From Planctomycetota bacterium (lineage in GTDB: Bacteria > Planctomycetota > Phycisphaerae > UBA1845 > PWPN01), in assembly GCA_022711465.1 (NCBI GenBank), contig JAKLEZ010000008.1, forward strand, positions 62,001-126,000: a DNA stretch of 64,000 nucleotides, in the 5' to 3' direction. Made by a program: the position numbers and the translations under genes. Every line of letters begins with the position of its first letter. Position 1 is the stretch's first letter. This document shows, one piece after another, positions 36,362-45,088 of this stretch. The notes beneath the pieces are model-generated. The model saw only the letters and a list, made by a program, of their open reading frames with translations, had not been told where the DNA came from and did not search any database.

Positions 36362-37180
36362 ATGTCTGAGCGATTGTACGACGTGCCGGCCGCGCGGAAG
36401 GCCATCAGCCTCATCGAGCTGCTCTGCGAATCGCCGCAGCCCATGGGCGTCTCTGAGATCAGCCAGCGGCTGGAGTTGAACAAGAACATGGTCTTCCGGT
36501 TGGTTCGAACATTGAGTGACCTTGGGTGGATCGTGGCCGACCACGACAACGTCCTCAAGTACCGGATGACCCTGCAGCCGTTCCAGCACACGAGCAAGCC
36601 GGTCAGTCGGCTGAACGTTCGGGTCGCCGCAGCAGAACCGCTTCACCATCTGTGGGAAACCACGCAACAGAGCTGCTACCTCTGCATCCTCGACCAGCGG
36701 CGAGCCCTGTGCATCGAGCATCTGGACGCTACCGGCGATCTCCGGTTCGCTGCCCGGGTCGGCGGTCATTACTACCTGCATGCGAGCGCGCCGGGCAAGG
36801 TGCTGCTCGCCTACTCGGGAGACGAGCTGCTTCGGCAGTTGGGCAAGGCGGACCTTCCCGCACGTACCCCGAAAACCATCACCGACAAGCGTGCGTTGAA
36901 GGAACACTTGGCGGCCGTGGTGGCGGCCGGGTATGCCGTCGACGACATGGAGAATGTGGACGGCGTGATTTGCCTAGCCGTGCCCATCTTCGGTCCCGAT
37001 GACAAGCTCGTGGGCACGCTGGGGCTGTCGTCGCTGACGTTCAACTATACGACGCCCCAACTCGTCGGAGAACTCGGACCACTCGTGATGGAGGCAGGTC
37101 AAGCTACATCGAGAACGATGGGGGCCTCCGAGGAGCGAATGACGGTTGGCACTAGATTCGTTGCCGTGGGCACGGATTGA
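36362..37180 (+). CDS. IclR-family transcriptional regulator
   Basis: 272 residues. The N-terminal winged helix-turn-helix is AARKAISLIELLCESPQPMGVSEISQRLELNKNMVFRLVRTL (key parts: SEISQRLELNKNMVFRLV). The effector-binding domain contains the typical LHASAPGKVLLAY and VPIFGPDDKLVGTLGLS. Members are repressors or activators that respond to small organic acids or aromatic compounds. The start was set at 36362 because it precedes the regulatory domain and follows a promoter; the frame is open further upstream, through the groEL terminator, and is not coding there. It lies 57 bp before the cytochrome-like genes on the same strand and probably controls them. Confidence 0.92.
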   Translation: MSERLYDVPAARKAISLIELLCESPQPMGVSEISQRLELNKNMVFRLVRTLSDLGWIVADHDNVLKYRMTLQPFQHTSKPVSRLNVRVAAAEPLHHLWETTQQSCYLCILDQRRALCIEHLDATGDLRFAARVGGHYYLHASAPGKVLLAYSGDELLRQLGKADLPARTPKTITDKRALKEHLAAVVAAGYAVDDMENVDGVICLAVPIFGPDDKLVGTLGLSSLTFNYTTPQLVGELGPLVMEAGQATSRTMGASEERMTVGTRFVAVGTD

Positions 37181-37237
37181 CAATCTATCGCGCAGAACAA
37201 GCAGGACCATCGAGGACCTGCAAACGAGGGCATCATC

Positions 37238-39793
37238 ATGAAAACGGCGGCCACCGGTTTTCCATCGCCAGGTCTCCTGACGCTCGCGGTCTGGTTCTGG
37301 ACGGGACTGGCTTTGCCGGCCATCACGCCGACGGCGGAGGCAAATCCATGCCCGTATCCGACCATCAACCTTCCGGCTTCGCCAACCTACGAGGACATCC
37401 TGCAATGGGTGTTCGCCTGGGAACGGGAGACGTGGGCGCGCATCGCACCCAATGACCCGATCTCGCCGGTGACACTGAACAAACCGGCGTTGCCCGGCGG
37501 CCGACCGTACTGGCCCGCGCTGGTCCACATGAGTTCGGTCGATCGGGCATTGAAACAAATGCAGGATCTGCTGGAGCGGCTGGCGGACAAGGGCGTGGTC
37601 GTGGTGACCGAACGCCAGGAACTGGAGAGGCTGCGGCGTAAGGCCCAGGCGTCGACGGCCGGAGGCCTGGGCAACCAGGACAGTGCCACGGCCGAACAAG
37701 TCTACTGGGAAGTCCGCACGGCCAAACGCCGGCTCCTGCTGCGCGATCCGGATCTGGCTTGCCTGACCCGGATCCTCTTCGTCAAACGATTTCCTTACGA
37801 GCCGTCGCACAACTACACCGACATCATGGACAGCCCCCTCAAGGGCGGAGGCGGAATCCTCATTCTCGACATGCCGCGCAGCAATGGCCGGTTGGAGCCC
37901 TCCCTGGCCAAGACCACCCTGTTGTTCGACGCGGGCAACGGCATCGCCCGTGATCCCGTGGCCGACTTCGATGCCAAGACGATCTTCTTCGCCTATCGCC
38001 CGCCGGGCTCCAAAGCAGAGGTGTACTGGCATCTGATGAGCATGAAGGCCGACGGTGCCAATCCCAAGGAGCTGACCAGCGGACGTTTCCACGACTACTA
38101 TCCCTGCCCCCTGCCCGACGGCGGACTGACCTTCGTGAGCACGCGCATCGGCTGCCGCTTTCTCTGCTTCATCCCGATGGCCTTCACCCTGCACCGCTCG
38201 AACGCCGACGGCAGCAACATCGAGACACTGTCCTACGCCAACATCAGCGAGTGGGGCCCGTCCATCATGAGCGACGGCCGGATCCTGTGGACCCGCTCGG
38301 AATACCAGGATAAGGGGGCCAACTTCGGGCATACGCTGTGGGCAATACGGCCAGACGGCACCCAGCCCGAGCTGGTATACGGCAACGATACCCGCAACTG
38401 CATGATGAACGGCCAGGAGATCCCCGAGACCGGCGAAATCTCGTGTGTAATGGTCTCCCACTTCGGCGATTTCAACGGACCCATCGCCCTGATCAATCCC
38501 AAGGAAGGACAATTCAACAGCGACGCGGTGACCAACATCACGCCGGACGTGGCCTACGGCTACGACGTCCACTGGGGAGCATTCGGCAACAAGATCGGCA
38601 GCTACCCGGACCGCCGCTGTTTCCGCGATCCGGTTCCCATTTCGCGCGACTATCTGCTGGTCAGCCATTCGCCCTCGGGCGACTGGAACAGCCCGTCACA
38701 TCGGTTCGGCCTGTACCTGATCGATCGATACGGCAACCGCGAGTTGCTCTACCTCGATCCTGACATCGGCAGCATGGCTCCGACACCGCTTCGCCCTCGC
38801 CCCCGTCCGCCGGTCATCGCTTCAGTGCTGCCTGGCCGGCAGCCAAGCGCCTCAGCCTCGACATCGGAACAGCCTCTTACCGGCCAGTTCATCCTCACCG
38901 ACGTGTACCAGGGGCTCACGCCGCCCATTCCGCGCGGGGCCGTGAAGCACCTGCGTATCTGCGAAGAACTCAAGTCCCTGGCCCAGGTCCGATCCGACGG
39001 CAAGCTCCGCGAAGAGTACGAGCAGTTCACCGACTTCTATGCCTCCCCCATCTTCCATCGATCCAATTCGCCGGGCGCCGGCCAAACGGATGTGGTCGGG
39101 CCCTGCGGCTGGACAACCTACGTGGCCAAGGGCGTCGAGGGACTCATCCCGGTCGAGCCGGACGGATCGGCCCGATTCACCGCCCCGGCCCGCAAGGTGC
39201 TCTACTTCCAGGCACTGGACGAGAACCTCAACGAGCTCCAACGCATGCGCAGCGTGGTCCAGCTGCAGCCGGGCGAAACGCGATCCTGCATCGGCTGCCA
39301 CGAGAGTCGCCGCGACGTCCCGGACAATCGACGGCTGGTGGCCATGAAGGCCCCTCCGCGTTCACCGCTGCCCCCGCCGTGGGGCTCAGGCCCGTTCTCG
39401 TACGAGAAAGTTGTCCAGCCCGTTCTCGACATGCATTGCGCAGAATGCCACAACGCCCGGCACCAGAAGGGCATCGATCTCACCGGCACTCTGGACGCGA
39501 ACAAAGTCCCGGCGTCCTACCGCACACTCATCGTCAAGGGGTTGGTGAACTACCCCAGCTGCGGCTGGGGTGAACACCATGGTCGGACAATTCCCATGAG
39601 CTTCGGCGTGGTCAAAAGCCGGTTGATCGACGTATTGAACAAGGGCCATCACGACCTGCGCCTGAGCCGCGACGAGATGCACGCCATGAAATGCTGGATC
39701 GACCTGAATTGCCCGCTCTGGCCCGACTATCAGGACCGTACGCAGCGACAGTCTCCGACGACACAGACCGCCTGGATGGAGACGAAGCGATGA
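37238..39793 (+). CDS. Hydrazine-synthase-alpha-like (HzsA-related) exported haem protein
   Basis: 851 residues with a signal peptide and GAGGG 9 bp before the ATG. The middle part is a beta-propeller-like domain resembling the hydrazine synthase alpha-subunit family (for example FHDYYPCPLPDGGLTFVSTR, WGPSIMSDGRILWTRSEYQD). Two CxxCH haem c motifs follow: CIGCH at 684-688 and CAECH at 734-738, as in the C-terminal part of that family. In true hydrazine synthase the first haem is said to be ligated by a Tyr four residues after the motif His; here that position is Arg, so hydrazine chemistry is not supported. Likely an exported redox enzyme of unknown substrate. Its stop overlaps the next gene's start. 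Confidence 0.8.
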   Translation: MKTAATGFPSPGLLTLAVWFWTGLALPAITPTAEANPCPYPTINLPASPTYEDILQWVFAWERETWARIAPNDPISPVTLNKPALPGGRPYWPALVHMSSVDRALKQMQDLLERLADKGVVVVTERQELERLRRKAQASTAGGLGNQDSATAEQVYWEVRTAKRRLLLRDPDLACLTRILFVKRFPYEPSHNYTDIMDSPLKGGGGILILDMPRSNGRLEPSLAKTTLLFDAGNGIARDPVADFDAKTIFFAYRPPGSKAEVYWHLMSMKADGANPKELTSGRFHDYYPCPLPDGGLTFVSTRIGCRFLCFIPMAFTLHRSNADGSNIETLSYANISEWGPSIMSDGRILWTRSEYQDKGANFGHTLWAIRPDGTQPELVYGNDTRNCMMNGQEIPETGEISCVMVSHFGDFNGPIALINPKEGQFNSDAVTNITPDVAYGYDVHWGAFGNKIGSYPDRRCFRDPVPISRDYLLVSHSPSGDWNSPSHRFGLYLIDRYGNRELLYLDPDIGSMAPTPLRPRPRPPVIASVLPGRQPSASASTSEQPLTGQFILTDVYQGLTPPIPRGAVKHLRICEELKSLAQVRSDGKLREEYEQFTDFYASPIFHRSNSPGAGQTDVVGPCGWTTYVAKGVEGLIPVEPDGSARFTAPARKVLYFQALDENLNELQRMRSVVQLQPGETRSCIGCHESRRDVPDNRRLVAMKAPPRSPLPPPWGSGPFSYEKVVQPVLDMHCAECHNARHQKGIDLTGTLDANKVPASYRTLIVKGLVNYPSCGWGEHHGRTIPMSFGVVKSRLIDVLNKGHHDLRLSRDEMHAMKCWIDLNCPLWPDYQDRTQRQSPTTQTAWMETKR

Positions 39794-41646
39794 CCATAGG
39801 TTCATTGTGCTTCTCGATGCGAAGTCGTTGGCCTTCGCTCCTGCCGGTCCTCCTGCTGGTCTTTCCTGCCGCCTTTTGTCATGCCGATGCGCTCTCACCC
39901 ACCGCCATTGCGGCCGATGCCTCGGGCAAGACACTCTATGTGGCCGCATCGACCGCCGGCCGAGTGCTCGTTGTGGATGCGAAGACCGGAAGCGTTACGG
40001 CTACTATCCCCTTGCCGCAGAACCCATCAGGGCTGGCCTTGTCGGCCGATGGCAAGCATCTCTACGCCACCGGCGACGCCCCCAACGGCCAGCTATTCGC
40101 CATCGACCTGTCGACGAAGCAGGTGCTTTATTCCATCGCGGCCGGCCACACGCCGGGGTCACCCACACTCGGACCGCGCCCGGACGTCCTGTTCGTATGC
40201 GAGCGATTCGCTGACAAGATCGCGATGATTGACCTGGCTCAGCATCAGATCGCGGCCGAGATCCCGGTGAAGCGGCAACCCGTTGCCTGCAGACTGACGC
40301 CGGACGGCGCCCTGCTGCTTGTGGCCAATCACCTGCCGGCCGGACCCGCCGATCAGGACATCATTTCGGCGGAAGTCCAGGTCATCGACATGGCTGCCCG
40401 AAAGGTCGTCACGTCCATTCCGCTGCCGAACGGTTCATCAAGTCTGCGCGGACTGTGCATCGCTCCCGACGGCCGGCATGCATATGTGACACATGTTCTG
40501 AGCCGATACACGATGCCTCTCACGCAATTGGAGCGGGGCTGGATGAACACCAACGCCGTGAGCATCATCGACGTCACCCGCCGCACGTTGCTCACCACGG
40601 CGCTGTTGGATGACCTGACGCAGGGAGCCGCCAATCCGTGGGCCATGGCCTGCACGGCGGACGGCAAAATGCTCTGCCTGACGCATGCCGGCATGCACGA
40701 GGTCAGCATCATTGATCGACTCGGCCTGCACCAGAAGATCGATCAGATCATCCGGCACGAATACGCCGCCGACCCCGGACTGTCGGTCGAGAAGATCCCC
40801 AACACGCTGGCATTCCTCGGCACGCTGCGCACGCGCCGGGCCCTGGGAGTCCAGGGCCCTCGCGGCCTCGCCATCGCCGGCTCGAGCCTGTACGTCACCG
40901 GCTACTTCAGCGACAACCTGGAAACGATCGACCTGGCCTCGCCGACGATCACCGGCGGCAGAGTCACTGCCCTCGGACCACCGGCTACGCTCGATACCGT
41001 GCGCCGCGGCGAACTCCTGTTCAACGACGCCGGCCTGTGTCTCCAGCGGTGGCAGAGCTGCGCGAGCTGCCACCCCGACGCCCGCGTCGACGGCCTGAAC
41101 TGGGACCTCACGAATGACGGCTTGGGCAACCCCAAGAACACCAAGAGCCTGCTGTCGTCCCACCGAACGCCACCCGTCATGAGCCTGGCTGTTCGTGAGA
41201 CAGCTGAAGTCGCGGTGCGGTCCGGTCTACGGTTCATCCAATTCGCCCACTGCTCCGAGGACGACGCCCGGGCGATCGACGAGTACCTCAAATCACTCAC
41301 GCCCCTGCAAAGCCCGTATCGGCATCAAGGCGATCTGTCCGAGACCGCTAGGCGCGGAGAGAGGCTCTTCGCGGCCGCCGGTTGCGCGACCTGCCATTCC
41401 GGCCCGCAATCGACCGACCTGAAGAGCTACGTTGTCGGAACAGGAACCGGCGCGGACCAGAACAGGCCCCTGGATACTCCCACCCTGCTCGAATGCTGGC
41501 GCACCGCCCCCTACCTGCACGACGGCCGGGCGGCCACGCTGTTCGACGTCCTGAAAACGTACAATCCCAACGATCGTCACGGCCGCACGACCAATCTCAC
41601 CGAGCAGCAGTTGCGGGATCTGGAGGAGTACATCCTCGCGCAGTAA
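39790..41646 (+). CDS. Exported beta-propeller fused to a dihaem cytochrome c
   Basis: 618 residues. The ATG overlaps the preceding stop as ATGA, so the two proteins are coupled and probably work together. A signal peptide is followed by YVTN-type propeller repeats (for example SADGKHLYATGDAP and APDGRHAYVTHVLS) up to about residue 400. The C-terminal domain has two CxxCH motifs, CASCH at 424-428 and CATCH at 532-536, with the RGELLFNDAG and RRGERLFAAAGC openings and PYLHDGRAATLFDVL typical of MauG/cytochrome c peroxidase-like dihaem proteins. Propeller plus dihaem cytochrome is the architecture of hydrazine synthase beta and gamma subunits, which are fused in some anammox bacteria. The substrate here is unknown. 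Confidence 0.85.
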   Translation: MTIGSLCFSMRSRWPSLLPVLLLVFPAAFCHADALSPTAIAADASGKTLYVAASTAGRVLVVDAKTGSVTATIPLPQNPSGLALSADGKHLYATGDAPNGQLFAIDLSTKQVLYSIAAGHTPGSPTLGPRPDVLFVCERFADKIAMIDLAQHQIAAEIPVKRQPVACRLTPDGALLLVANHLPAGPADQDIISAEVQVIDMAARKVVTSIPLPNGSSSLRGLCIAPDGRHAYVTHVLSRYTMPLTQLERGWMNTNAVSIIDVTRRTLLTTALLDDLTQGAANPWAMACTADGKMLCLTHAGMHEVSIIDRLGLHQKIDQIIRHEYAADPGLSVEKIPNTLAFLGTLRTRRALGVQGPRGLAIAGSSLYVTGYFSDNLETIDLASPTITGGRVTALGPPATLDTVRRGELLFNDAGLCLQRWQSCASCHPDARVDGLNWDLTNDGLGNPKNTKSLLSSHRTPPVMSLAVRETAEVAVRSGLRFIQFAHCSEDDARAIDEYLKSLTPLQSPYRHQGDLSETARRGERLFAAAGCATCHSGPQSTDLKSYVVGTGTGADQNRPLDTPTLLECWRTAPYLHDGRAATLFDVLKTYNPNDRHGRTTNLTEQQLRDLEEYILAQ

Positions 41647-41783
41647 GGGTCACAATCACCCGGCACGACGGTCTGCCGCCCAAGACGCCGTCACGCGAAC
41701 TATCCTTCGCGTGTGTTGGCACACGACTTGGCCTGCCGACCAAGGCTGAATCGGTTCCTCTTCTCATCGGGTTCATTTGACTG

Positions 41784-41872
41784 ATCTGCGGGCACCATCC
41801 CCTTCATATCCCTGGCCGTCACGAGCGGGGGCCGGTGAGGTCATAACAGCATTGAAGAGGCAGCCCGCAGAT
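41784..41872. repeat. Perfect 10-bp inverted repeat, arms 69 bp apart
   Basis: ATCTGCGGGC (41784-41793) and GCCCGCAGAT (41863-41872) pair perfectly. They lie in the gene-free stretch 41647-41985 after the dihaem gene, where I see nothing else. The distance is large for a terminator; a remnant repeat end is possible. Confidence 0.3.
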
Positions 41873-41985
41873 GAGCCGGCTCGACGCAAATAGGAAGCAG
41901 AGAACAACAGAACAACGACGCGATGTTCGCTCCTCGGTTTCTCATGGTAGGCGGGCGTGTCAAGAAACCGAGGTTGCCAACACCC

Positions 41986-42291
41986 CTACTCCTCCGTCGC
42001 TGCGAATCGTATCCCGGGCCCGTCCTTCACGCCCTCGTCACCCGTCTGGATCAACGTCTCCTGCTTCGCGACGGATTCTCCTTCCCGGGGCAAAGTCGCC
42101 TCCGGCTCGCCGTCGACGTATTCGAGACGAATACCGTCCGGCGTGTTGCGACTCATCAGGTGTGCGCAAGACTCCGGCCGCTCCGTCTGCCGATAGTCGA
42201 TCTGAAAGTAAAGTTCGGCCATGTCGACCGTGGGCTCCGCCTCGATGCGGATGGCCGACTTGAAGTAGAGCGGCAGGTACAGATTGAACGA
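41986..42291 (-). pseudogene. Possible gene fragment resembling a DUF2961/GH172 segment
   Basis: Minus-strand codons from 42291 down to a stop at 41986 read as convincing protein: SFNLYLPLYFKSAIRIEAEP, then AELYFQIDYRQTERPES. Such a strand-loop-strand with a PxxFKS-x-RI and YYxIDY pattern is typical of DUF2961 (GH172) proteins. A stop codon (42292-42294) cuts the frame upstream and no other frame there continues the family. If so, this is a remnant of about 100 codons of a larger gene. An ATG at 42222 would give a 78-residue protein, the alternative reading. The promoter of the next gene begins 90 bp beyond the break. Confidence 0.4.
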
Positions 42292-42379
42292 TCAATTGTC
42301 CACGTCCACCGCTGACCAGCAGCGAAGGAGATGTCTTGGTGCCCGCGGCTCCAGCCAAAGGAAGAGAATCGAAACCAGG

Positions 42380-42408
42380 TTGGTCGCAACGGAAGACACC
42401 GGTATAAT
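42380..42408 (+). promoter_or_regulatory. Promoter TTGGTC-N17-TATAAT
   Basis: TTGGTC and a perfect TATAAT are 17 bp apart, pointing at the DUF4434 gene whose ATG is at 42475. Confidence 0.65.
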
Positions 42409-42474
42409 GCCAGCGCTTTCCCCGGCTGCGTAACCCGGTGGAAGTCAAGCCCCAGACCTCGACTCAGGCAAGTC

Positions 42475-43827
42475 ATGACGCTCAGCTTGTCACTTCTCGT
42501 TGCGGTGAACATTCTCGTGTACGCGGCCGCCAACACGACCTCGCCGCCGACCATCGCCCTGACCCTCATTCCGCCCTCGCCTGTCACGGACCGGATCACG
42601 CTCGACGTGCGTGGAGCCCTTCGGAACCTGACGAGCGAGCCACGCAAGTACGATGTGGCGGTCTACCTCGACCGGGAGGAGCCGGGGGCTCGGCTGCACC
42701 AGCAACGGTTGGAAGCGGCCCCGGGAGAGGCCAAGGGCCTCCGGCTGAGATGGCCGACGAGGGAACGGGCCGGCAAGCACCGCATTCTGCTCGTGGCCAA
42801 GGCCGGCGATCAGACGCTCCGAGACGAGTGCCCGCTGGAGATCCTGGCCACCGGGCAGCGGTCGACACGCCGGCTGGGCGGGGCCTGGGTGGACATCTAT
42901 CACCACGACCCCCAGACCGGGGCCGCCTTCACCGCGGAGTTGGGCAAGATGACCGACGACCAGTGGCGCGAGTTGGTCCGAGCCATGCACGACGTCGATC
43001 AGAACATCCTGGTCATTACCATGATGTTCCAGAACTTCACCCACCGGGGCAAGCACAAGATCGAAACCGAGGGCTACCAGGGGAAGGCCTACTATCCCTC
43101 GCGGCTGTACCCCGGTCGCATGCCGATCGCTTCGCCGGACGCCTTGGAAGCGATCCTCTCCGAGGCCGACCACTTGGGGATGCAGGTCATGCCCGGCGTG
43201 GGCTGCTATGCCTTCTTCGACTTCACGCCGGGCGCCCTGCGATGGTGCAAACAGGTGGCCGACGAGCTATGGCAGCGCTACGGCCACCATCCCTCGTTCT
43301 ACGGCTGGTATGTCAGCGCGGAGAAAGACGGCGGCCTGGGCGACACCGAGGAACGCGACGAAATCGTCAGCTTCTTCCGCGAATTCACGCCCTATGTGCG
43401 TCGGCTGGCTCCGGACAAACCGGTGATGCTGGCGCCTAACTGTTTCAATCTGCGAGGGGCCGAGGAGTCCTACAAGAAGTTGCTGGCTCACGTGGACATC
43501 CTCTGTCCCTTCGGCTACCACCGCATGCCGCCCACCGACCTGCGGGGCGAGGAGGCGGCCACCTTGATGCTGTCACTGTGCGATGAGGCCGGCTGCCATC
43601 TCTGGATGGACGTGGAGAGCTTCGACTTCGCCAAGAGCGGCGCACTGGTTCCCCGGCCGATCGACGGCTTGATCAGCGATTTCACCCGGTTCCCCAACTT
43701 CGAGAAGATCCTCCATTATGAGTTCCCCGGCATGATGAGCGGCCCGGAAATGTCGCGCCAGCCGGGCGGCCCCGCGAGCATGAAGCTGTACAAGGACTAT
43801 CGGGAGTACCTCAAGACGCTGCGGTAA
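42475..43827 (+). CDS. Exported DUF4434 protein, probable glycosidase fold
   Basis: 450 residues. The ATG at 42475 lies 67 bp after a consensus promoter and opens a signal peptide (LSLSLLVAVNILVYAAA). Residues about 25-125 are a beta-sandwich (ITLDVRGALRNLTSEPRKY, AGKHRILLVAKAGD). The C-terminal 320 residues form a TIM-barrel-like domain of the DUF4434 type: WRELVRAMHDVDQNILVITMMF, LGMQVMPGVGCY, HHPSFYGWYVSAEKDGG with an acidic residue at a likely catalytic position, and HVDILCPFGYHRMP. Glycan hydrolysis is a reasonable guess by fold, but no activity is established. Confidence 0.82.
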   Translation: MTLSLSLLVAVNILVYAAANTTSPPTIALTLIPPSPVTDRITLDVRGALRNLTSEPRKYDVAVYLDREEPGARLHQQRLEAAPGEAKGLRLRWPTRERAGKHRILLVAKAGDQTLRDECPLEILATGQRSTRRLGGAWVDIYHHDPQTGAAFTAELGKMTDDQWRELVRAMHDVDQNILVITMMFQNFTHRGKHKIETEGYQGKAYYPSRLYPGRMPIASPDALEAILSEADHLGMQVMPGVGCYAFFDFTPGALRWCKQVADELWQRYGHHPSFYGWYVSAEKDGGLGDTEERDEIVSFFREFTPYVRRLAPDKPVMLAPNCFNLRGAEESYKKLLAHVDILCPFGYHRMPPTDLRGEEAATLMLSLCDEAGCHLWMDVESFDFAKSGALVPRPIDGLISDFTRFPNFEKILHYEFPGMMSGPEMSRQPGGPASMKLYKDYREYLKTLR

Positions 43828-43903
43828 GGCTTACCTCCGCGCCGGGTCAGCCACAACTGTCGGGGCATGCCCACCGCTAATCCATGGGCCGGCGGCTCCC
43901 TTC

Positions 43904-44851
43904 TCACTCGGTACTCATCTCTCGTGGTTCATCGCTCTCTTTCCGTTTCGCGATGAGTATGGAGACCGCCACGCTCAGAATGATCAGCGGCCCACCGACG
44001 AGTGTGGGTTTCGGCACGTGCTCGCCAACAATGAGGTAGGTGAAGATGGGGTTCAGAACCGTCTCAAGGAGCACGATTAAGGCCGCCCGATGAGCTTGTA
44101 TGTGCTTGAGTGCCCACGAGAACAGGATGTAAGGACCGGTGAACTGAAAGATGCTGAGCATGGCCAGCAGACCGATCGTTGCCGCGCTGGTGGGCAAACC
44201 ACCGGACCAGACGAGCATGGGACTCAAGAGCAGAGCAGAGCCCAGGCAGTTGATGCACACTATGACCGCCGAGTCTACCCGTCGCAAACCACGCATCATC
44301 ACCGTCAGCGTCCCGTAGCCCCAGCCGCTGATCAGGGCGATCAGAAGACTCGACAGGTCCGCGGATCCATGGCCGACGACAATGACCACCACGCCGCCCA
44401 TGGCCAGGAGCAGTGCGGCCGATTCCCCCCACGTCGGTCGCTCATGAAGGAAGATGGCTGAAAGCAGGAAAACCCAGACTGCAGAGGTGTTTTGGAGAAT
44501 GATGGCGTTGGCGGCCGCCGTCCGGGCGGTGGCCACCACAAAGCAGACGGTCATGACGGCAAAGGCCACCACGCAAGCCGCCATCCAGACCCGCGAGCCG
44601 TGCCGAAGGGTATCGCGGCGCCGCCAGGCGATGGGCACCAGCAGCAACCCGCCAATCATCGACCGGGAAACCGCAATCGCCGCTCCGGACGTGCCTTCCA
44701 CGTGCCCGCCGACCCCGCTGAGCAGTTTGATCAGCGGCCCGCCCAGACTCCACAGCCCAACCGTGACCACGAGCACAACGACCGCAAGCCATGGCTGGCC
44801 TGCAGCGGCAACACCGGAAATGTCGCATGCACGATCAGCCGTCTGGGCCAT
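43904..44851 (-). CDS. DMT-superfamily (EamA) transporter
   Basis: 315 residues with ten predicted membrane helices in two repeats. The first repeat includes WSLGGPLIKLL and ends with the helix pair ARTAAANAIILQNTSAVWVFLLSAIFLHERPTWGE; the second ends ALKHIQAHRAALIVLLETVLNPIFTYLIVGEHVPKP, the classical EamA helix-plus-GE turn. Such carriers export or import metabolites such as amino acids or nucleotide sugars; nothing here names the substrate. The start at ATG 44851 is the only good one for a cytoplasmic N-terminus, although the first 20 residues are polar. Confidence 0.9.
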   Translation of the reverse strand: MAQTADRACDISGVAAAGQPWLAVVVLVVTVGLWSLGGPLIKLLSGVGGHVEGTSGAAIAVSRSMIGGLLLVPIAWRRRDTLRHGSRVWMAACVVAFAVMTVCFVVATARTAAANAIILQNTSAVWVFLLSAIFLHERPTWGESAALLLAMGGVVVIVVGHGSADLSSLLIALISGWGYGTLTVMMRGLRRVDSAVIVCINCLGSALLLSPMLVWSGGLPTSAATIGLLAMLSIFQFTGPYILFSWALKHIQAHRAALIVLLETVLNPIFTYLIVGEHVPKPTLVGGPLIILSVAVSILIAKRKESDEPREMSTE

Positions 44852-44929
44852 CGCACTCCCTGCTCATGCAACCGCGGAGAAGCCCGGTCACGCGAACCAC
44901 TGGATCCCCCTTCCTGCACCCCGACAGAG

Positions 44930-44964
44930 AGAGGGACAGGCACCATCATGGTACCCGTCCCTCT
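44930..44964. repeat. Long imperfect hairpin between two minus-strand genes
   Basis: AGAGGGAC (44930-44937) pairs with GTCCCTCT (44957-44964), and the stem continues inward with GG/CC and ACC/GGT around mismatches. It lies in the 237-bp gap 44852-45088 and could terminate the Gfo/Idh transcript; it also looks like a dispersed repeat element. Confidence 0.4.
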
Positions 44965-45088
44965 GTCAATGTCGTCCGTCCGGCGCCGGCAAGCAGGACC
45001 GCTCGCTGGAACACGGGCTTCTGACGGGGGCTCGCCCCTTGCCCCGGCAGAGGGCCCGCTCGCTGGCGGCCGGAGTATCGTCCGATGC

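Noticed and set aside
36974..38668. A 564-codon minus-strand frame opposite the IclR and HzsA-like genes
   Set aside because: The plus strand has clear domains, haem motifs and ribosome-binding sites; the antisense product does not resemble any family.
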